Of a stretch of DNA of 64,000 bases, positions 42,057 to 50,689 are shown piece by piece. The translations under genes were made by a program, and so were the position numbers. The notes below the pieces were generated by a model, which saw nothing but the letters and a program-made list of their open reading frames with translations, was not told the origin of the DNA and did no database searches. The first letter of the stretch is position 1; every line of letters starts with the position of its first letter. This DNA is from a virus. Location: IMG/VR virus record IMGVR_UViG_3300009503_000022, positions 46,356 through 110,355 of that record; one strand, 5' to 3'.

Positions 42057-44117
42057 TTATATCTCCTCTTTAATCAATTCTTTAGCTGCATTAACAAATA
42101 AATTAAAATCATCAACTTTAACTTTTTTACTTATTCTAGAAAATATCTCATCCATATATCCTTCAATAATACTATCATAATTTATATCTATTTTTTTATT
42201 ATCTTCAGTCGCTATTTTCTTTAATAAATTAGCATCTTCAATAACAGCATTAACAATATCGTCTAATTGAATATTTGCTTTAATAAATTCTTTAATAGAC
42301 GATTCTTTTTCAATAGTATCTTTAATCTCTTTTTTTATTTTCTTTTGAGTTTTATCATCAAATTCTTTTTTATACTTATCCTTTGCTTTTAAAAATTTTT
42401 CTATTTCTTTATCTAACTCTTTTTTCTTTTCTTCAGTTACTTCTTCATCTACCTTAATTATTTCAGTTGGATGAACTTCAGTAATTGTTTCTCCTGCTAC
42501 TGGAGTATCCCATTTTATAATATAATCTATATCTCCAGGTTTTTCATCATTTTTATAAATTACATATCCCATAAGCCCATTCGTCTGTAATTGAACTCTA
42601 TCATATACTTCAAATTCGTCTTCTTCTATAGCTGATGTTAATAATAATCTATATTTCATTACATTTTCATCTTTATACTCGTTCATTTTAAATTTAAACT
42701 CAGTATTATCATCTAAAGATGCAGTCACTATTCCTAATCTTGGATCAAATCGTCTATAAGTATAAATATCAGGACTATTTTCAAATTGAAATTTATCACC
42801 TAATTTTAATTCACTAAACTTAACATATCCTTGTTTTTGATATATTTTATCGTAATCTTGAATAGATTCTTTTTTCTTCATCTTTTTATCTTTTTTTATT
42901 TCTTTATCATAAGATTTTTGTAATTTTTTTTCAGATTTAGATTTATCTATTTTCCTTTCCATATTCATATTAACACCCTCGGATAATTCTGGTAATTCTC
43001 TAAATTTAACAGTAGAATTATCAGAAACATTTAAAGTATCTATATTAATAGTTGTATCTGATTTTCTATTTAATGAAGATCTTAAACTTGCTATTTTCCT
43101 CAATCTATTAGGATATTTCTCTAATAAATCTTTAATATTGCCTCTTAAACCAGTTACATCCCCTTCTATATTTGTAACATTTCCTTCAATATAAGAAACA
43201 TCTCCTTTTATGTTAGATACATCTCCTTTTAAATAAGAAACATTTCCCCTTATATTAGATACATCTCCTACAATATTTGAAGCATCTCCATATATATTTG
43301 AAGCATCTCCATATATATTTGAAGCATCTCCATATATTTTAGATTTATCCCCTGTTACATTTTCATCATTAATCAATCTACTTTTTTGTGATTTTATTCT
43401 TAATGAAGACTTTTTCGTTCTTTTAAATTTTTCAAATAAATCTGGATTTTCACTAATAAACTTATTTACACCATCCATAAACCATACATGCCACCCAGAA
43501 CCTTCTGTTTCTAATTTCTTTTTTATACTTTCCCAACCTTCTTCAAAATAATATTCTGCTTCTTTTTGAGCTTTTTTATCACCTTTATAAGCAGGATCTA
43601 TAATTAAACTATCCATAAGATCAATTGCATATTCTTGTATTGGAGTTTCAAGTTTAATAACATCCGATTTTCTTAATTGCATATTTCCTCCTAAATTTGC
43701 AAAAGATTTCTCTAATACATCTTGAGGATTTTCTATAACCATTTTATCTCGAGGAACTTTTTGCTCTTCAGGAAATACAAAAAGATCATCTTTTAAAATA
43801 GTATCATTTTGAGATTTCCTTTCTAATAATCTTTTTACAAAATCTCTCCATTCTTCCTTATTTTCTTCTACCATTCCATCAAATATTTCTTTTGCTTTAT
43901 CTTCTGTAACATCATAAATATTCATAAAATACTTTACTATTTCTGAATCTATATCATCGGCAATTTTTTCTAAAGTAAATTCGCTTCCTGTATCTAATTC
44001 AGGATTAGATGATATATCAGGATTAGTTTTAAAATAATCCAACTCGTGAAATTTTCCTGAATCATGTGGATATTTAATCTCATCAAATCCACCTTGAGCT
44101 TTACGTCTCAAATTCAT
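42057..44117 (-). CDS. Multi-domain internal-head candidate with GDVSNI repeats and SH3-like domain
   Basis: A 686-residue protein. Its start MNLRRKAQGG has the motif seen at putative cleavage sites. Residues 55-230 are helical. Residues 238-258 (SSLRIKSQKSRLINDENVTG) match the N-terminus of the 63218-63835 product. Then come about ten 7-residue repeats such as IYGDASN / IKGDVSY (255-330). LNRKSD (349) separates a Lys-rich region, an SH3-like barrel (505-556, DIDYIIKWDTPVAGETITEV) and a helical C-terminus. The same barrel (VDYVVKWDKPLEDG) is in the giant protein. Probably a modular virion protein processed by the prohead protease. Confidence 0.55.
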   Translation of the reverse strand: MNLRRKAQGGFDEIKYPHDSGKFHELDYFKTNPDISSNPELDTGSEFTLEKIADDIDSEIVKYFMNIYDVTEDKAKEIFDGMVEENKEEWRDFVKRLLERKSQNDTILKDDLFVFPEEQKVPRDKMVIENPQDVLEKSFANLGGNMQLRKSDVIKLETPIQEYAIDLMDSLIIDPAYKGDKKAQKEAEYYFEEGWESIKKKLETEGSGWHVWFMDGVNKFISENPDLFEKFKRTKKSSLRIKSQKSRLINDENVTGDKSKIYGDASNIYGDASNIYGDASNIVGDVSNIRGNVSYLKGDVSNIKGDVSYIEGNVTNIEGDVTGLRGNIKDLLEKYPNRLRKIASLRSSLNRKSDTTINIDTLNVSDNSTVKFRELPELSEGVNMNMERKIDKSKSEKKLQKSYDKEIKKDKKMKKKESIQDYDKIYQKQGYVKFSELKLGDKFQFENSPDIYTYRRFDPRLGIVTASLDDNTEFKFKMNEYKDENVMKYRLLLTSAIEEDEFEVYDRVQLQTNGLMGYVIYKNDEKPGDIDYIIKWDTPVAGETITEVHPTEIIKVDEEVTEEKKKELDKEIEKFLKAKDKYKKEFDDKTQKKIKKEIKDTIEKESSIKEFIKANIQLDDIVNAVIEDANLLKKIATEDNKKIDINYDSIIEGYMDEIFSRISKKVKVDDFNLFVNAAKELIKEEI

Positions 44118-44372
44118 TTATACCTCCGTCAAATTACCCGGTATTGGCTGAGGATATGTCGTCACAGACGCATTATTAACCCTTAAATGAGAATTTATAT
44201 AATCAGCTAATCCTGAAGAAATAGCATCTATTAAACCATCTAACTCATCAGGTAATTTAGATTTATCTTCTATTAGATTACCATTACTATCATAACTTTT
44301 CTTATAATATCCTTTAGATAATAATGAATTTTTTATACTAAACTTTATCATTTGTGCAGTAACACCAGGCAT
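44118..44372 (-). CDS. Small virion protein, unknown
   Basis: An 84-residue protein: MPGVTAQMIKFSIKNSLLSK, then ELDGLIDAISSGLADYINSH and a Pro-rich end. Proteins of this size and layout (ending in a GLADYINxH helix plus flexible tail) are common beside portal/connector genes in large phages. No function can be assigned. It starts after GGGAGGATTTTT. Confidence 0.5.
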   Translation of the reverse strand: MPGVTAQMIKFSIKNSLLSKGYYKKSYDSNGNLIEDKSKLPDELDGLIDAISSGLADYINSHLRVNNASVTTYPQPIPGNLTEV

Positions 44373-44389
44373 TTTTAAAAATCCTCCCT

Positions 44390-44683
44390 TTAAATTATAC
44401 CACTATAATCCATCCAAACTGAATCGAGATTAAACCCTGTTACTTCTATCTTACAAGTACAACCAGGATGAGTCAATGTATAAATAGGTGCTTCATATTC
44501 AGCATCTGAAATAAAATCTTCTAATGGAATTTCTTCTTTATTATATTCCTTACAAATACGACAAGAATCTGGTTCTGCATGAAAAATAACAGTATCATAT
44601 CCTTCATCTAAAAGTCTTTCTAACTCTAATAAAGTTTCTTCTACTGGAGCTTTAGCATCTATTTTAATCCAATTATTTAACAT
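44390..44683 (-). CDS. Small protein with MuF-type C-terminal Cys motif
   Basis: A 97-residue protein. DSCRICKEYNKEEIPLEDFI followed by IYTLTHPGCTCKIEVTG is the conserved end of Mu gpF/SPP1 gp7-type minor head proteins (CxxC ... HPxCxC), here without the N-terminal helical domain. It probably binds zinc. MuF proteins sit near the portal and can be delivered with DNA. The ATG at 44683 is preferred; an in-frame GTG at 44689 is possible. Confidence 0.55.
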   Translation of the reverse strand: MLNNWIKIDAKAPVEETLLELERLLDEGYDTVIFHAEPDSCRICKEYNKEEIPLEDFISDAEYEAPIYTLTHPGCTCKIEVTGFNLDSVWMDYSGII

Positions 44684-44769
44684 TTTCACTTATTAATTAA
44701 TAACGTTACTTATCGTTATAGCAACGAATCCCTACGTATTCTTAAAAATATAAATATTTTTTATTTATA
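44684..44769. other. Intergenic gap with a short inverted repeat
   Basis: No gene seen. An inverted repeat ataacg...cgttat (44700-44719, 8-base loop) is AT-rich and not followed by a T-run on the minus strand. It may hold a promoter or processing site. I could not define boxes. Confidence 0.3.
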
Positions 44770-45216
44770 TTACTCTTCTCGAGGCCACTTTCCTGTAGCC
44801 GCCTCTTCTAAAGCAGCACAGAATCCTTCTGGAGATTCTGCCCAAGATTTTGCTTTTTCTACACATTTATCAAAATCTGCACCATAACTTTTCCAAGTAT
44901 TCTTAATTCTTTCTTCAGACCATCCTTTAAAATATTCTTTAGCATAAACCTCTTTTACTGCTCTATTTACTAAAGCTGATTTATGTATAGTAGGTTTTTC
45001 AATCTCTTGTCCTGTAGTTTCTACCTCTCTTAACTCCCTTTCAGTTTCTCTTGCTAAACTCTCCCATATTTCATTTGGATTAGTCACATATTTCTTTTGA
45101 ACAGGACCTTCATATCTAAATCTTCTACCAATATCACTTTTACTAATTCCTGGCTTTATTTCAGGAACTCCTTTTTCTGTTTGTTTCGTATCTGCTATTC
45201 TATATAAATTTTTCAT
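44770..45216 (-). CDS. Hypothetical phage protein with C-terminal AATGKWP motif
   Basis: A 148-residue protein. The N-terminal half is charged. The C-terminal half has GWSEERIKNTWKSYGADFDK and ends SPEGFCAALEEAATGKWPRE, a motif common to small phage proteins in head modules. The start is the ATG at 45216 with AAGGGGGT; an in-frame GTG at 45249 would overlap the gene upstream. Function unknown. Confidence 0.55.
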   Translation of the reverse strand: MKNLYRIADTKQTEKGVPEIKPGISKSDIGRRFRYEGPVQKKYVTNPNEIWESLARETERELREVETTGQEIEKPTIHKSALVNRAVKEVYAKEYFKGWSEERIKNTWKSYGADFDKCVEKAKSWAESPEGFCAALEEAATGKWPREE

Positions 45217-45229
45217 TTTACTTACCCCC

Positions 45230-45373
45230 TTATTTTTTATTTTCTTCACTTAATAAATAACTTTTAAAAATAATATTTTTATTACATTTTTTACAATAAT
45301 GACATTCTTTAACTTTACCATTATTTATTTCTTTTCTTATTTTTATATCTTTATTACCACAATCACATTTCAT
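45230..45373 (-). CDS. Small zinc-ribbon protein
   Basis: A 47-residue ORF: MKCDCGNKDIKIRKEI, then KVKECHYCKKCNKNIIFKSY. CxC and CxxCxxC pairs would bind one zinc. Its ATG overlaps the stop of the upstream gene (ATGA at 45370-45373), which supports translation. Function unknown. Confidence 0.55.
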   Translation of the reverse strand: MKCDCGNKDIKIRKEINNGKVKECHYCKKCNKNIIFKSYLLSEENKK

Positions 45374-45891
45374 TTTTGCATTTTACTGACCATTACAGCC
45401 TGAGCTTCTGCAATTCTTTCTTTTTCCTTATCTGATAAAATAAATACATTTGCTAAATCTGAAACTTTATTATCATTTAAAAATTCTTCCTTTTCCTCAG
45501 GCGTAAAATAACTTGCAATGGTATCAGCATTACCTCCTTTATGAGAAATATTACCTAAAGACTTTTTTATAAGTTCATCTGCACTTGTTATTACTTTAGA
45601 TTTATTTTTATCATTATTACGATCAAATACTACATCTGGTTCTAAACCTTTATTTTGCTCTTTTAATTGATTTTGATTAAAAACAAATACATCGTCAACA
45701 ATGTTTTTCTTATTATTGTTAATATTTCTTTTACCATCTATTTCGTTTATTAAATCTGTAACTATCTTAGCAATCATATTTACATTTTTCTCTAAATCAT
45801 CTATTCTTTTTTCTAATCTATTTATATTACTTACTTTTTCCATATCTTGCGCATATTGCTTAAAATCTATTTTCTTTTCATAAATTTTCAT
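45370..45891 (-). CDS. Helical hypothetical protein
   Basis: A 173-residue protein. A coiled coil lies near residues 20-55 (NRLEKRIDDLEKNVNMIAKI), followed by an Asn/Lys-rich linker and a C-terminal part with SYFTPEEKEEFLNDNKVSDL. The start is the ATG at 45891 with GGAGG; upstream in-frame ATGs at 45921 and 45906 lack sites. Virion or assembly role inferred from position only. Confidence 0.5.
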   Translation of the reverse strand: MKIYEKKIDFKQYAQDMEKVSNINRLEKRIDDLEKNVNMIAKIVTDLINEIDGKRNINNNKKNIVDDVFVFNQNQLKEQNKGLEPDVVFDRNNDKNKSKVITSADELIKKSLGNISHKGGNADTIASYFTPEEKEEFLNDNKVSDLANVFILSDKEKERIAEAQAVMVSKMQK

Positions 45892-45937
45892 ATTACAATC
45901 CTCCATCAATTTTAAATTCATTATATTATAAAATTAA

Positions 45938-46681
45938 TCAACGACCCATTGATTGGAAAATATCAAGAATATTTAAAAGACCTCTATTAAGATTAGCTCC
46001 TATTGATATTGGCAATTGTAACGTACCTAAACCTACTCCTTGATGCATAAAATTCATTTTAGAAACAGATAACAATTCATTATAAACATCCATTATATCT
46101 TTCATTGCATTTCTTATTTTTTCCCCTCTATCAATAGTCAAAGACAATCCCATGTCACTATAACTAAAATCTGTTATCCCTATCCCTAAATATTTATACA
46201 TACAAAATGTTATTTGTGCACTCATTATCAATACATTTTCATATCCTTGAGGAAAATTATCAATTGTATAATCAGTCTCAGGAGGATAAATATTAAAATT
46301 ATATAAAGCTAACTGCAATGCCATTCGATAAATATCATCTGTCGTATCTTTTCTTAATATCTCAGGAAGCCATCCTCTAAGCCAATTAGTTAATCTCATT
46401 TCTCTAGGAGTTAATGGAAAAAATGTCAAATAATATTGAGTCTCAACGTTATTTACACTATCAAAAAATTTAATTAAATACCATAAATTTGTTGATGCAC
46501 TTGGATCGGTATCAGTATATGTTGTAACCCATATACCATTCGAAGTTTTAGAATTTATAGTTGCAATTAATGAATAATCTTTCTGCTCAGTTACACTTCT
46601 ATAAATCCTTATCTTATCATAATTCGTAGTATTTACTATTTCTGCAGGAATTGTCCAATAAATATCTACAGACAAGTTCAC
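45938..46681 (-). CDS. Connector-type virion protein with FN3-like N-terminus
   Basis: A 247-residue protein. Residues 1-85 look like an FN3 sandwich (MNLSVDIYWTIPAEIVNTTN, NLWYLIKFFDSVNNVETQYY). The rest is helical (TPREMRLTNWLRGWLPEILR, ENVLIMSAQITFCMYKYLGI, RNAMKDIMDVYNELL). The combination is seen in head-tail connector proteins of large phages. It lies between capsid and neck genes. Assignment is tentative. Confidence 0.5.
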   Translation of the reverse strand: MNLSVDIYWTIPAEIVNTTNYDKIRIYRSVTEQKDYSLIATINSKTSNGIWVTTYTDTDPSASTNLWYLIKFFDSVNNVETQYYLTFFPLTPREMRLTNWLRGWLPEILRKDTTDDIYRMALQLALYNFNIYPPETDYTIDNFPQGYENVLIMSAQITFCMYKYLGIGITDFSYSDMGLSLTIDRGEKIRNAMKDIMDVYNELLSVSKMNFMHQGVGLGTLQLPISIGANLNRGLLNILDIFQSMGR

Positions 46682-46688
46682 TCTCTCC

Positions 46689-47177
46689 TTATTTTACAAT
46701 TTTTACAGGTAAAGCATATAAACCTTCTTCGGTTTTTATCAAAGGAACTTTTGCCCATCTTTTCTTACTTTTTACATATCCCATCAATTGAACATGTTGC
46801 TTTTTATTATCTCTTTCAAAATTAGGCAAAACACCATACGGAGAAATCCTTAAAAATTGTTCAATTTTATCTTTTACACCTAATACAAGCTTTATAAGAA
46901 TACTTTCATCTTTACTTATTTGATTTTCTTCATGATTAATTACCGCAATAGCAACTCCCTTCTTAGTCTTAAATTCTTTACTATCATCGGATAATTCGAA
47001 TTTAATCTCCTTTATTTCCTTATTAACTAAATTACCCGTATCGTCTTCTTTTTCTTTTTCTAAAAGAATTATTTTAACATTATTCTTTTGTTCTTCAGAA
47101 ATACCATCAGTATTCCATAAAATAATAATATTCTGATCGGTACGTCTGAATACTCGAAGATTTAAATTCGTTTCCAT
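46689..47177 (-). CDS. Hypothetical virion protein
   Basis: A 162-residue beta-rich protein (METNLNLRVFRRTDQNIIIL, KEIKFELSDDSKEFKTKKGV), ending GYVKSKKRWAKVPLIKTEEG and LYALPVKIV. The C-terminal piece is a small SH3-like turn common in phage connector proteins. Its place after the capsid genes suggests a head-completion role; the family is unknown. Confidence 0.45.
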   Translation of the reverse strand: METNLNLRVFRRTDQNIIILWNTDGISEEQKNNVKIILLEKEKEDDTGNLVNKEIKEIKFELSDDSKEFKTKKGVAIAVINHEENQISKDESILIKLVLGVKDKIEQFLRISPYGVLPNFERDNKKQHVQLMGYVKSKKRWAKVPLIKTEEGLYALPVKIVK

Positions 47178-47189
47178 CTACGCCCTCCT

Positions 47190-47900
47190 TTACTTTAATT
47201 CTTCTAGTCTTTGTTTAATTAATTTTTCTACACTTTTATCGTATGAAGCAATCTTCTTTAACCACTCTTTATCATTTGATTTCAATATTGCCCATTTTTT
47301 TGCTAAAAATCTTTGATTTAAAAATTTCTTAATGTCTTCTGGTGCTTTTGCAATTTTTTCTGCTTCTATCTTTTTAGCTTTTTTAATTTCTTCATTCTTA
47401 TTAAGTTCTTTACCAATATTATCTATAGTTTCTTGAGTTTTTTCCATTGTTTCTTTTATAATTTTAGTAACTTTTTCTTCCTTAGCACCAAAAAAATCAT
47501 TACTTTCTACAATTATACTACCCTGATCTTCTTCATCTATACCTGGAGTATAATCGACACTTTCAATATTTGGCTTAATAGTTTTACTTTGATTTTCTAC
47601 ATAAGGCTCATTAGATATATTTTTTGAAGAAACTCCTACTTCATCTACAAACCTTTCTATACTTGGATTATTAGAATCAACAGACTCTTTCACCACTTTT
47701 TGTGTATTATCTTCTGCTTTTGGAATTTTTCCAGTATATACCTTAATCAACCCTTTTTCTAAAAATTTTAAAATCGTAGGTGAACTCTTAGCAACATCAT
47801 CAGGAATATCTACTGATATTCCATTAGGAGATATACTCCCATACATTTTTTCATTATCATATAAAAGAATAATTGTATTTGTTAAATTTATAAATTTCAT
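47190..47900 (-). CDS. Hypothetical protein with small N-terminal beta domain and charged helical tail
   Basis: A 236-residue protein. Residues 1-55 (NTIILLYDNEKMYGSISPNG, SPTILKFLEKGLIKVYTGKI) form a small beta domain like that of the 32648-32881 product. Residues 60-150 are acidic and probably disordered. The rest is helical and Lys/Glu-rich. It could be a head-tail joining or internal protein. No catalytic motif. Confidence 0.45.
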   Translation of the reverse strand: MKFINLTNTIILLYDNEKMYGSISPNGISVDIPDDVAKSSPTILKFLEKGLIKVYTGKIPKAEDNTQKVVKESVDSNNPSIERFVDEVGVSSKNISNEPYVENQSKTIKPNIESVDYTPGIDEEDQGSIIVESNDFFGAKEEKVTKIIKETMEKTQETIDNIGKELNKNEEIKKAKKIEAEKIAKAPEDIKKFLNQRFLAKKWAILKSNDKEWLKKIASYDKSVEKLIKQRLEELK

Positions 47901-47925
47901 ACACTCCTCCTTTTAAATTCTTACT

Positions 47926-48204
47926 TTACTTTTTTAACCAATCTACTCGATTTTCATCTGATTCTTCAATTTTTTGCTCACTATCAGAAATTAATTTCTT
48001 TTTCTCGACTGATTTTACTAAATTTAATTGTTTTTCTGCATTTAATATATTCTCAGAACCTCCTAAATCAATATCTTTATACCTTGTAAAAAAATTAAAC
48101 ATATAACTTACATCTTTAATTTTATTACAAAACTTTATATCTAAAGCATAAGTCAATGTTTCTTCACTAAATAACTTCGATAAAATCCAACCTAAAATTC
48201 TCAT
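47926..48204 (-). CDS. Small hypothetical protein downstream of the major capsid gene
   Basis: A 92-residue protein: MRILGWILSKLFSEETLTYA, KFCNKIKDVSYMFNFFTRYK and a polar C-terminus. The hydrophobic N-terminal helix is short for a membrane anchor. It follows the major capsid gene by 70 bases that hold a 10-bp hairpin. Unknown family. Confidence 0.45.
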   Translation of the reverse strand: MRILGWILSKLFSEETLTYALDIKFCNKIKDVSYMFNFFTRYKDIDLGGSENILNAEKQLNLVKSVEKKKLISDSEQKIEESDENRVDWLKK

Positions 48205-48230
48205 TTTAAAATCCTCCTTTTTTTAAATTT

Positions 48231-48258
48231 AGGAGAGGAGAAACTAATCTCCTCTCCT
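48231..48258. promoter_or_regulatory. 10-bp perfect hairpin after the major capsid gene
   Basis: AGGAGAGGAG and CTCCTCTCCT pair perfectly around an 8-base loop (48241-48248), 16 bases after the capsid stop. On the minus strand no T-run follows, so it looks more like an mRNA 3' stabiliser/processing element that keeps capsid mRNA abundant than a full terminator. It also contains GGAGAGG, which could mimic a ribosome site. Confidence 0.6.
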
Positions 48259-48274
48259 TTAATTTTAAAATCAA

Positions 48275-49255
48275 TTACACAATTGTAAACTTGGTAATAC
48301 CAGCGGTATTGTGAATACCAATACCAATCTGTTCCCAACCTACTATATCATACTGATTTTTTGGAATATTATCAAATATCTTAACTTCAACTGCTTTCCT
48401 TTCTGGAATTCTTCCTAATTTATCAGGTGTCGTAAATACATATACTGTTTTTGCAGGACATCTTGTAGTTACAAGCATCCTTGCTCCATATATAGAACCA
48501 AACAACCCAGTTTCAACTATTGTATTCAACGAAACCTGATCTAAATCTGTAGAATTCCACTTTAAAATATCTGCATATTGCTCTGGATTCATCATCACTC
48601 CACCAACAATTAACTGATTTGCTAAGATCTGCTTATATGCATCTGCAAGAGCATATCTAGTTACTGAAGAAGCAGTAAATGGAGTATTAGGTCCATTTAC
48701 GACTGCTGCCTCCATAACTTTAACTATCTCATCATCTTCCGCAATTGCCATAGCAATAGCAACCCTCTCTTTACCTCTATCAAATGCAGGATATCTCCTG
48801 ATTTGAATTTCTTCCCATTTTAATTCATGATCAATTGAAATTGGAAATGTAGGGAATTGCACCCTCTTTATATTTGCTTGAAATCTAGGAGCCTCTCCTC
48901 TTGCTGCAACTACTACTGCTCCAAATTCTGGAATATCCAAATCATAAATTGGAAATTCCCCTTGAGGTATTTCATCTACCAGTAATACCCTATTTCTTCC
49001 AACTGCTACATAATCTAATCTACTCTTTAGAGGAACCTGCATAGCAAATGCAACCCTCTTTAAACCATTAGGTCCAGTAAATATAGCATTAAAAGCTTTC
49101 TCAGCTTTTTCAATCATCGCAGATGTAGGAACTACTGGCGATGAAGCTGTCCTTGAAAATCCATCTTCTCCAAGAACTGATTCAGAAATTTTTAATAAAT
49201 TTTTAATAAACTCGTCTTTCTGTCTAGAAGATAAATTACTTAATTTCCCTATCAT
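48275..49255 (-). CDS. Major capsid protein, HK97 fold
   Basis: A 326-residue protein in the normal place after protease and decoration genes. The E-loop/P-domain layout is visible: NRVLLVDEIPQGEFPIYDLD, GAVVVAARGEAPRFQANIKR, FPTFPISIDHELKWEEIQIR, then VVNGPNTPFTASSVTRYALA and GSIYGARMLVTTRCPAKTVY. The first ~38 residues are helical and charged, followed by GFSRTASSPVVPTS. This is a likely maturation site where the prohead protease removes the delta region. Strong start site and moderate codon enrichment suit a highly expressed gene. Confidence 0.8.
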   Translation of the reverse strand: MIGKLSNLSSRQKDEFIKNLLKISESVLGEDGFSRTASSPVVPTSAMIEKAEKAFNAIFTGPNGLKRVAFAMQVPLKSRLDYVAVGRNRVLLVDEIPQGEFPIYDLDIPEFGAVVVAARGEAPRFQANIKRVQFPTFPISIDHELKWEEIQIRRYPAFDRGKERVAIAMAIAEDDEIVKVMEAAVVNGPNTPFTASSVTRYALADAYKQILANQLIVGGVMMNPEQYADILKWNSTDLDQVSLNTIVETGLFGSIYGARMLVTTRCPAKTVYVFTTPDKLGRIPERKAVEVKIFDNIPKNQYDIVGWEQIGIGIHNTAGITKFTIV

Positions 49256-49286
49256 AATTTTACACCTCCTTTATATTCAAATTTTA

Positions 49287-49784
49287 TTAGCAATCTAATA
49301 CAAATTGCATTACTTTAGATGTTGATGTCGGTGGCACCAATACATATCCTAATTTAGTATTAGAAAGTGTATTAACGTTTGTAATCAACCCCGAACTATC
49401 AACATATAATTCTTGCATCGGTACATAAGTTTTAGAATCATCAAATGTTTTTACTGTCACTAATGCTCCTGATGAATCAATAAAATAATTAAATCTGACA
49501 GTAACAATACCTTTTACAACTACTGTTAATCTGCCAGATCCATAAGCTCCAAAAGAACCGTATGTTTCATCAACATACGCATTCTTATTAGACTTAGACA
49601 ATCCAAAACACTTTACATCAGAAGTGACAGCAACTATTTTATTTGAAGTCGGATCAATTGTCACAGGACTACCTGCATTGATCGTTGCATTAGGATCAAC
49701 AGGTAAATCGCTAAATTCAAGTATTGATTTATCGACGTTTATCCCATGAATAAATAAATCTTGTTTTGAACTTACTGGTATCAT
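49287..49784 (-). CDS. Head decoration/stabilisation-type protein
   Basis: A 165-residue beta-rich protein: DPNATINAGSPVTIDPTSNK, GLSKSNKNAYVDETYGSFGA, YGSGRLTVVVKGIVTVRFNY, then KLGYVLVPPTSTSKVMQFVL. Position directly before the capsid gene and this beta pattern are those of decoration proteins (DUF2190-like or gpD-like). It should bind the outside of the capsid at threefold points. Family assignment by pattern only. Confidence 0.6.
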   Translation of the reverse strand: MIPVSSKQDLFIHGINVDKSILEFSDLPVDPNATINAGSPVTIDPTSNKIVAVTSDVKCFGLSKSNKNAYVDETYGSFGAYGSGRLTVVVKGIVTVRFNYFIDSSGALVTVKTFDDSKTYVPMQELYVDSSGLITNVNTLSNTKLGYVLVPPTSTSKVMQFVLDC

Positions 49785-49813
49785 AATTTTTCCCCTCCTT
49801 TTTTATTTAAAAT

Positions 49814-50689
49814 TTATTGCTCATTTCTTATATTTTGAGCTTGTGTATGCATATTCCATACATCCATTAAATTCTGCAACGGACTTGATTCGGTTCCTTT
49901 CTCATCTACTTGAATTTCAGGTATATTATCTTTACTAGAAATTATCTCTGTACCTTCGGGTTTCTTTTCAGTTCTTATATTCAATATTTCGGCAACTACT
50001 GCTAATCCTTCTTCATTCAAATTCGATAACTTTTCAATCAATTTCTTTTTAAATTCTTCATCTAATGGTTTAACTGTTTCGATATTAGCAATTAATTTAA
50101 CAATATCTTCACTCTTTGCTTTCCTTTCAATCGATTCATTCCTATCTTCTAAAAACTTTATTCTAGCATTTTTCATTTTAATCATATCTTCTAATCTAGA
50201 AATCTTTTCAAAAGCATCATCCAATTTACTTTTTAAATTCAATGCAATTTCGGGTTCAGCAACTGTTCTAGAAGGAAATCTACTATAATAATCTTTTATC
50301 TTTGTTCCATCTGTCCTTGTAGGAATTTTGAGCTTTTTAATTTCATCTTCTCTTATAGATCTTGTTATTTTATCAGGTTTTGCAGGCTCAGTTGCAACTT
50401 CCTCCTGCTTTATTGCAAAAAAGTCATAGGCTTTCCTTCTAAGTGAAGCATTTCTTGGCAACCACTTTAAAAATCCTTCGTATGTTCTACCACATTCTCT
50501 TATAATTTGATCTATAGCTTCATCAACCGAAATTACTTTTTTATCTCCACTAGCTATTCTCTTCTGAATACCAAAAGGTATTATCAAAGATGCTCTTACT
50601 ACTTTTGTTTTTCCGTCGGAACTTTTTGCTACAAAATAAGACTTATCAAAAGTTTCACCCGGAATATATTGTATTGTTAAATCTTTCAT
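49814..50689 (-). CDS. Nested scaffold-type protein from an internal start in the protease gene
   Basis: ATG at 50689 (Met463 of the fusion, MKDLTIQYIPGETFDKSYFV) is preceded by AAAGGAGGGGAG at a suitable distance, stronger than most sites inside genes. Translation would give 291 residues holding the C-terminal coiled coil and the SLRRKA motif. Nested protease/scaffold pairs are known in lambda-like and other phages. A further site, GAGGAGG before Met258 (51304), is too far away to be convincing. Confidence 0.5.
   Translation of the reverse strand: MKDLTIQYIPGETFDKSYFVAKSSDGKTKVVRASLIIPFGIQKRIASGDKKVISVDEAIDQIIRECGRTYEGFLKWLPRNASLRRKAYDFFAIKQEEVATEPAKPDKITRSIREDEIKKLKIPTRTDGTKIKDYYSRFPSRTVAEPEIALNLKSKLDDAFEKISRLEDMIKMKNARIKFLEDRNESIERKAKSEDIVKLIANIETVKPLDEEFKKKLIEKLSNLNEEGLAVVAEILNIRTEKKPEGTEIISSKDNIPEIQVDEKGTESSPLQNLMDVWNMHTQAQNIRNEQ

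Noticed and set aside
44684-44769. Rho-independent terminator after the 44770-45216 gene
   Set aside because: The inverted repeat is short and AT-rich, with no T-run on the minus strand.
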